From Terriglobia bacterium (GTDB lineage: Bacteria > Acidobacteriota > Terriglobia > UBA7540), in assembly GCA_022866195.1 (NCBI GenBank), contig JALHUF010000495.1, positions 1 through 6,797 on the forward strand: a stretch of 6,797 nucleotides of DNA. The letters are read 5' to 3'. The notes below the pieces were generated by a model. That model saw only the letters and a list, made by a program, of their open reading frames with translations, ran no database searches and was not told where the DNA came from. Positions 4,780 to 6,797 of the stretch are shown here, in pieces. How positions within the stretch are numbered: the first letter of the stretch is position 1; the number at the start of each line of letters is the position of its first letter. The translations under genes were made by a program, and so were the position numbers.

Positions 4780-6797
4780 TTCGCCCCCGTCACCACGCGG
4801 AAGCCGATGTAAGCGGGGCGGGGTGCGAGCTCGCGTGTTTTCTGGTCGGCGGGGCAGTCGGCGCTCCCGCCCAGTGGTTTGCCTTTGCCGTCCTTGTCCA
4901 TCACCCATTCGGCCACATTGCCGCCCAGATCGAACACCAATTCGTCTTCGCCGCGGCCCTTGAAGCTGCCGACTTCCTTGAGCAGCGGCGCTGCTCCGGC
5001 CAGCTCCTTCGTCTTCGCATCCAAGAGCGAGGCGTCGTCGGGGTTCACGCTGTAGCCTGCCCAGTAATCGAGCGTGTTTTCGTTTTCTTTGGCCGCCTTG
5101 TAGATTGGCTCCAGCTCCTGGAGCGTTCCCAAGCGGTAGGTCTCGCCCGTCAGCTTGCTGAGCCAGGCGCAATAGGCCTGCGCGTTGGGGAAGGTGGCGC
5201 CGTTTGCAGGATAGTTCTCCGTGCCGAGCTCGATTCTGTAAGTCGGATCGAAGGCGGCATATTGCGCGCGGGTCACCTCAAAGCGGCCGATTTCCAGGCC
5301 CTCGTATTTGACGACCTCCGGAATCAGCGTCGTTTTCGCGAGGAGGCCGTACTTCACTCCGACCTCCTTGATCTTCCGGCGTTTCAGCTCTGCGGCCAGC
5401 GGCGAATCGTCGTTCAGGGCTTCGTTCTTCGCCGCCTCCGGTTTGAACAGGTACTTATCGAACCACGCCAATTCCTCTTCCACCTTGCGGCGCCGGTGGG
5501 AGATTTTGCGGAGCCCGTGGGGCTCGCCGGGGAAGGCGACGAAGCGCACGTCGGGCTGCCCGAGTTGTTGGAGGCTGCGGAAGTGCATCCAGGCCTGGGC
5601 ATGGCCGACCGCGCGGTCCTCCGTGCCGGAGAAAATGATGGTGGGCGTGCGGACTTTCTTGAACTCATACATGGGTGACTTGCGGATGTAAAGCTGCGGG
5701 TCGTCGTAGGGCGCGGCCCCGAAGTAGTAATTATCGAATGCCGCGCCAAACGTCGTGTACGCCCAGTCGCTGACCTGCTCCACATCGCCCGCGCCCGCCG
5801 AAGCCACCTTATAACGGGTCGTCTTTACGGTGAGGGCGATGGTCAGGATGGCGCCGTTCGACCAGCCCAGGGTGGCCAGCCGCTCCGCATCCACCCCGAC
5901 CTGATCGGGGCCGCGCGCAATCAACGTGTCCACGCCCTTCTCAATGTCGGGAACTTCCAGATCGTAGTATTTCCCGCCGCCAATCGACTCCGCCCATTTC
6001 AGGCCGTAGTTGCTGCTCCCGTGGTAGTTGGGTCTCAGGACGAAAGCGCCGCGCTGGGTGTAGAGGTTCACGGGATAGGCATAATCGTTGTCCCAGGAAT
6101 CCATGTCCACCCCCAGCGGCCCGCCATGGATCATCACCACTAGGGGATATTTCTTTCCGGCCTCATAGTTTTGCGGGTAGAAGAGGATTCCCTCCACTTC
6201 TTCGTCCAGCGCGCCTTTCCAGCGAATGACTTCCGACTTCGCGGTGATTTTCTTCTGGAACTTGGGGTTCAGCTCGGTCAGCTGCACGGACTTCGAGAGC
6301 GTGGCGCCTGCGAGCGAGGCGCGAAACCACTGCTCGGGGCGGCTGGCCGTGCTGGTGCTGTAGACGAGCGTTTGGCCGTCTTTGCCCAGCTCGAGGGCCA
6401 AAAGGTGCTCGGCATGCTCGCCTTCAATCCAGGCCCGTTTCCAGACACTACCCTCACGCGTGTAGCGGGCGGCCTTGAAGCGGGCGCCCGCGGCCAGCAA
6501 CGCGATGAATCCGTCGCGCGTCACGGCGTACGTGGCAGGGGAATCCATCCCCAGTTCGTTTTCCCAGCCCAGGTCCATCTTGGAGACCGTTGCTGCTGCG
6601 ACATCGTAGTAGTAAAGCCGGCCGACATAAGCTTGGCGATAAATGGGGTGCGTCGAATAGGGAGAGACGCAATAGAAGCCCGCCCCGTCGTGTGACCAGT
6701 GGACTTGGGAAGGGATGATTGTCCCATCGGCGAAGATCGGCTTGCCGGCGCCCGTCCCGAGATCGTAGAGGAAGGTGACGGGCTTCACTTTCTCATC
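4776..6797 (-). CDS. S9 prolyl-oligopeptidase-type peptidase fused to an FGE/SUMF1-like domain (5' end outside window)
   Basis: The frame is open to the right edge; GTG 6788 is merely internal, so the N-terminus is missing. Numbering from GTG 6788: residues 1-180 are beta-propeller-like repeats (YDLGTG, VHWSHDG, LVYSTSTASRPEQWF) that normally gate access to the active site. Residues about 195-445 form the alpha/beta-hydrolase domain, with the oxyanion motif HGGP, nucleophile Ser310 in GWSNG, Asp391 in GTEDRAV and His424 in EPHG. The S9 triad is therefore complete, indicating a serine oligopeptidase or dipeptidyl-peptidase-like enzyme. After a linker, about 493-668 match a formylglycine-generating-enzyme/sulfatase-modifying-factor fold: IGRFEVTRAQY, AYCAWLSKLTGETYRLGT, GGNVAEW (622-628), GGSADC with Cys645, and a GFRVV end. 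Only one Cys sits at the catalytic-pair position, so formylglycine synthesis is doubtful; a binding or structural role is more likely. The frame is continuous across both parts. Confidence 0.9.
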   Translation of the reverse strand, partial: DEKVKPVTFLYDLGTGAGKPIFADGTIIPSQVHWSHDGAGFYCVSPYSTHPIYRQAYVGRLYYYDVAAATVSKMDLGWENELGMDSPATYAVTRDGFIALLAAGARFKAARYTREGSVWKRAWIEGEHAEHLLALELGKDGQTLVYSTSTASRPEQWFRASLAGATLSKSVQLTELNPKFQKKITAKSEVIRWKGALDEEVEGILFYPQNYEAGKKYPLVVMIHGGPLGVDMDSWDNDYAYPVNLYTQRGAFVLRPNYHGSSNYGLKWAESIGGGKYYDLEVPDIEKGVDTLIARGPDQVGVDAERLATLGWSNGAILTIALTVKTTRYKVASAGAGDVEQVSDWAYTTFGAAFDNYYFGAAPYDDPQLYIRKSPMYEFKKVRTPTIIFSGTEDRAVGHAQAWMHFRSLQQLGQPDVRFVAFPGEPHGLRKISHRRRKVEEELAWFDKYLFKPEAAKNEALNDDSPLAAELKRRKIKEVGVKYGLLAKTTLIPEVVKYEGLEIGRFEVTRAQYAAFDPTYRIELGTENYPANGATFPNAQAYCAWLSKLTGETYRLGTLQELEPIYKAAKENENTLDYWAGYSVNPDDASLLDAKTKELAGAAPLLKEVGSFKGRGEDELVFDLGGNVAEWVMDKDGKGKPLGGSADCPADQKTRELAPRPAYIGFRVVTGAK

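Noticed and set aside
4564..5172. A 202-residue minus-strand frame covering the end of the S9-FGE gene and the intergenic repeats
   Set aside because: Upstream of about 4665 it is a shifted reading of the FGE domain and of repeat sequence, with low-complexity Arg/Gly content. Only its last 25-33 residues look protein-like and are listed separately.

Overview
The window is GC-rich (roughly 60 % by eye) and tightly packed, with four long genes. Two are large peptidases cut by the window edges and two are polytopic transporters. A tricorn-type S41 protease, an S9 prolyl-oligopeptidase-type enzyme and abundant small intergenic palindromes together fit a soil or sediment bacterium of the Acidobacteriota or a neighbouring phylum. 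This placement is an inference from gene content; no rRNA or other phylogenetic marker is present.

Layout. Bases 1-1734 (+) hold the C-terminal part of a tricorn-like serine protease, open at the left edge. Bases 1756-3000 (+) hold a MOT1-type (SulP-related) putative molybdate/sulfate transporter. It converges on 3068-4312 (-), a drug/metabolite-superfamily permease of the GRP/ureide-permease type. Bases 4313-4775 form the only long gap: it is filled with hairpin repeats, a degenerate AT-rich tract and possibly one tiny membrane-protein ORF. Bases 4776-6797 (-) hold an S9-family alpha/beta-hydrolase peptidase fused at its C-terminus to a formylglycine-generating-enzyme (SUMF1-like) domain, open at the right edge.

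How the parts may relate. Two peptidases flank two solute permeases, which would suit a lifestyle of degrading peptides and importing small solutes. Nothing in the sequence shows a shared pathway or operon, apart from the close spacing of the protease and MOT1 genes.

The most unusual feature is a family of short hairpins, mostly headed by GTAG. They occur singly or as inverted pairs (REPIN-like), and compensatory changes in their stems keep them paired. In three of the four long genes the TAG stop codon lies inside the GTAG head of such a hairpin; in the fourth the head begins five bases after the stop. I found no defence system, CRISPR array, tRNA, rRNA or insertion sequence.
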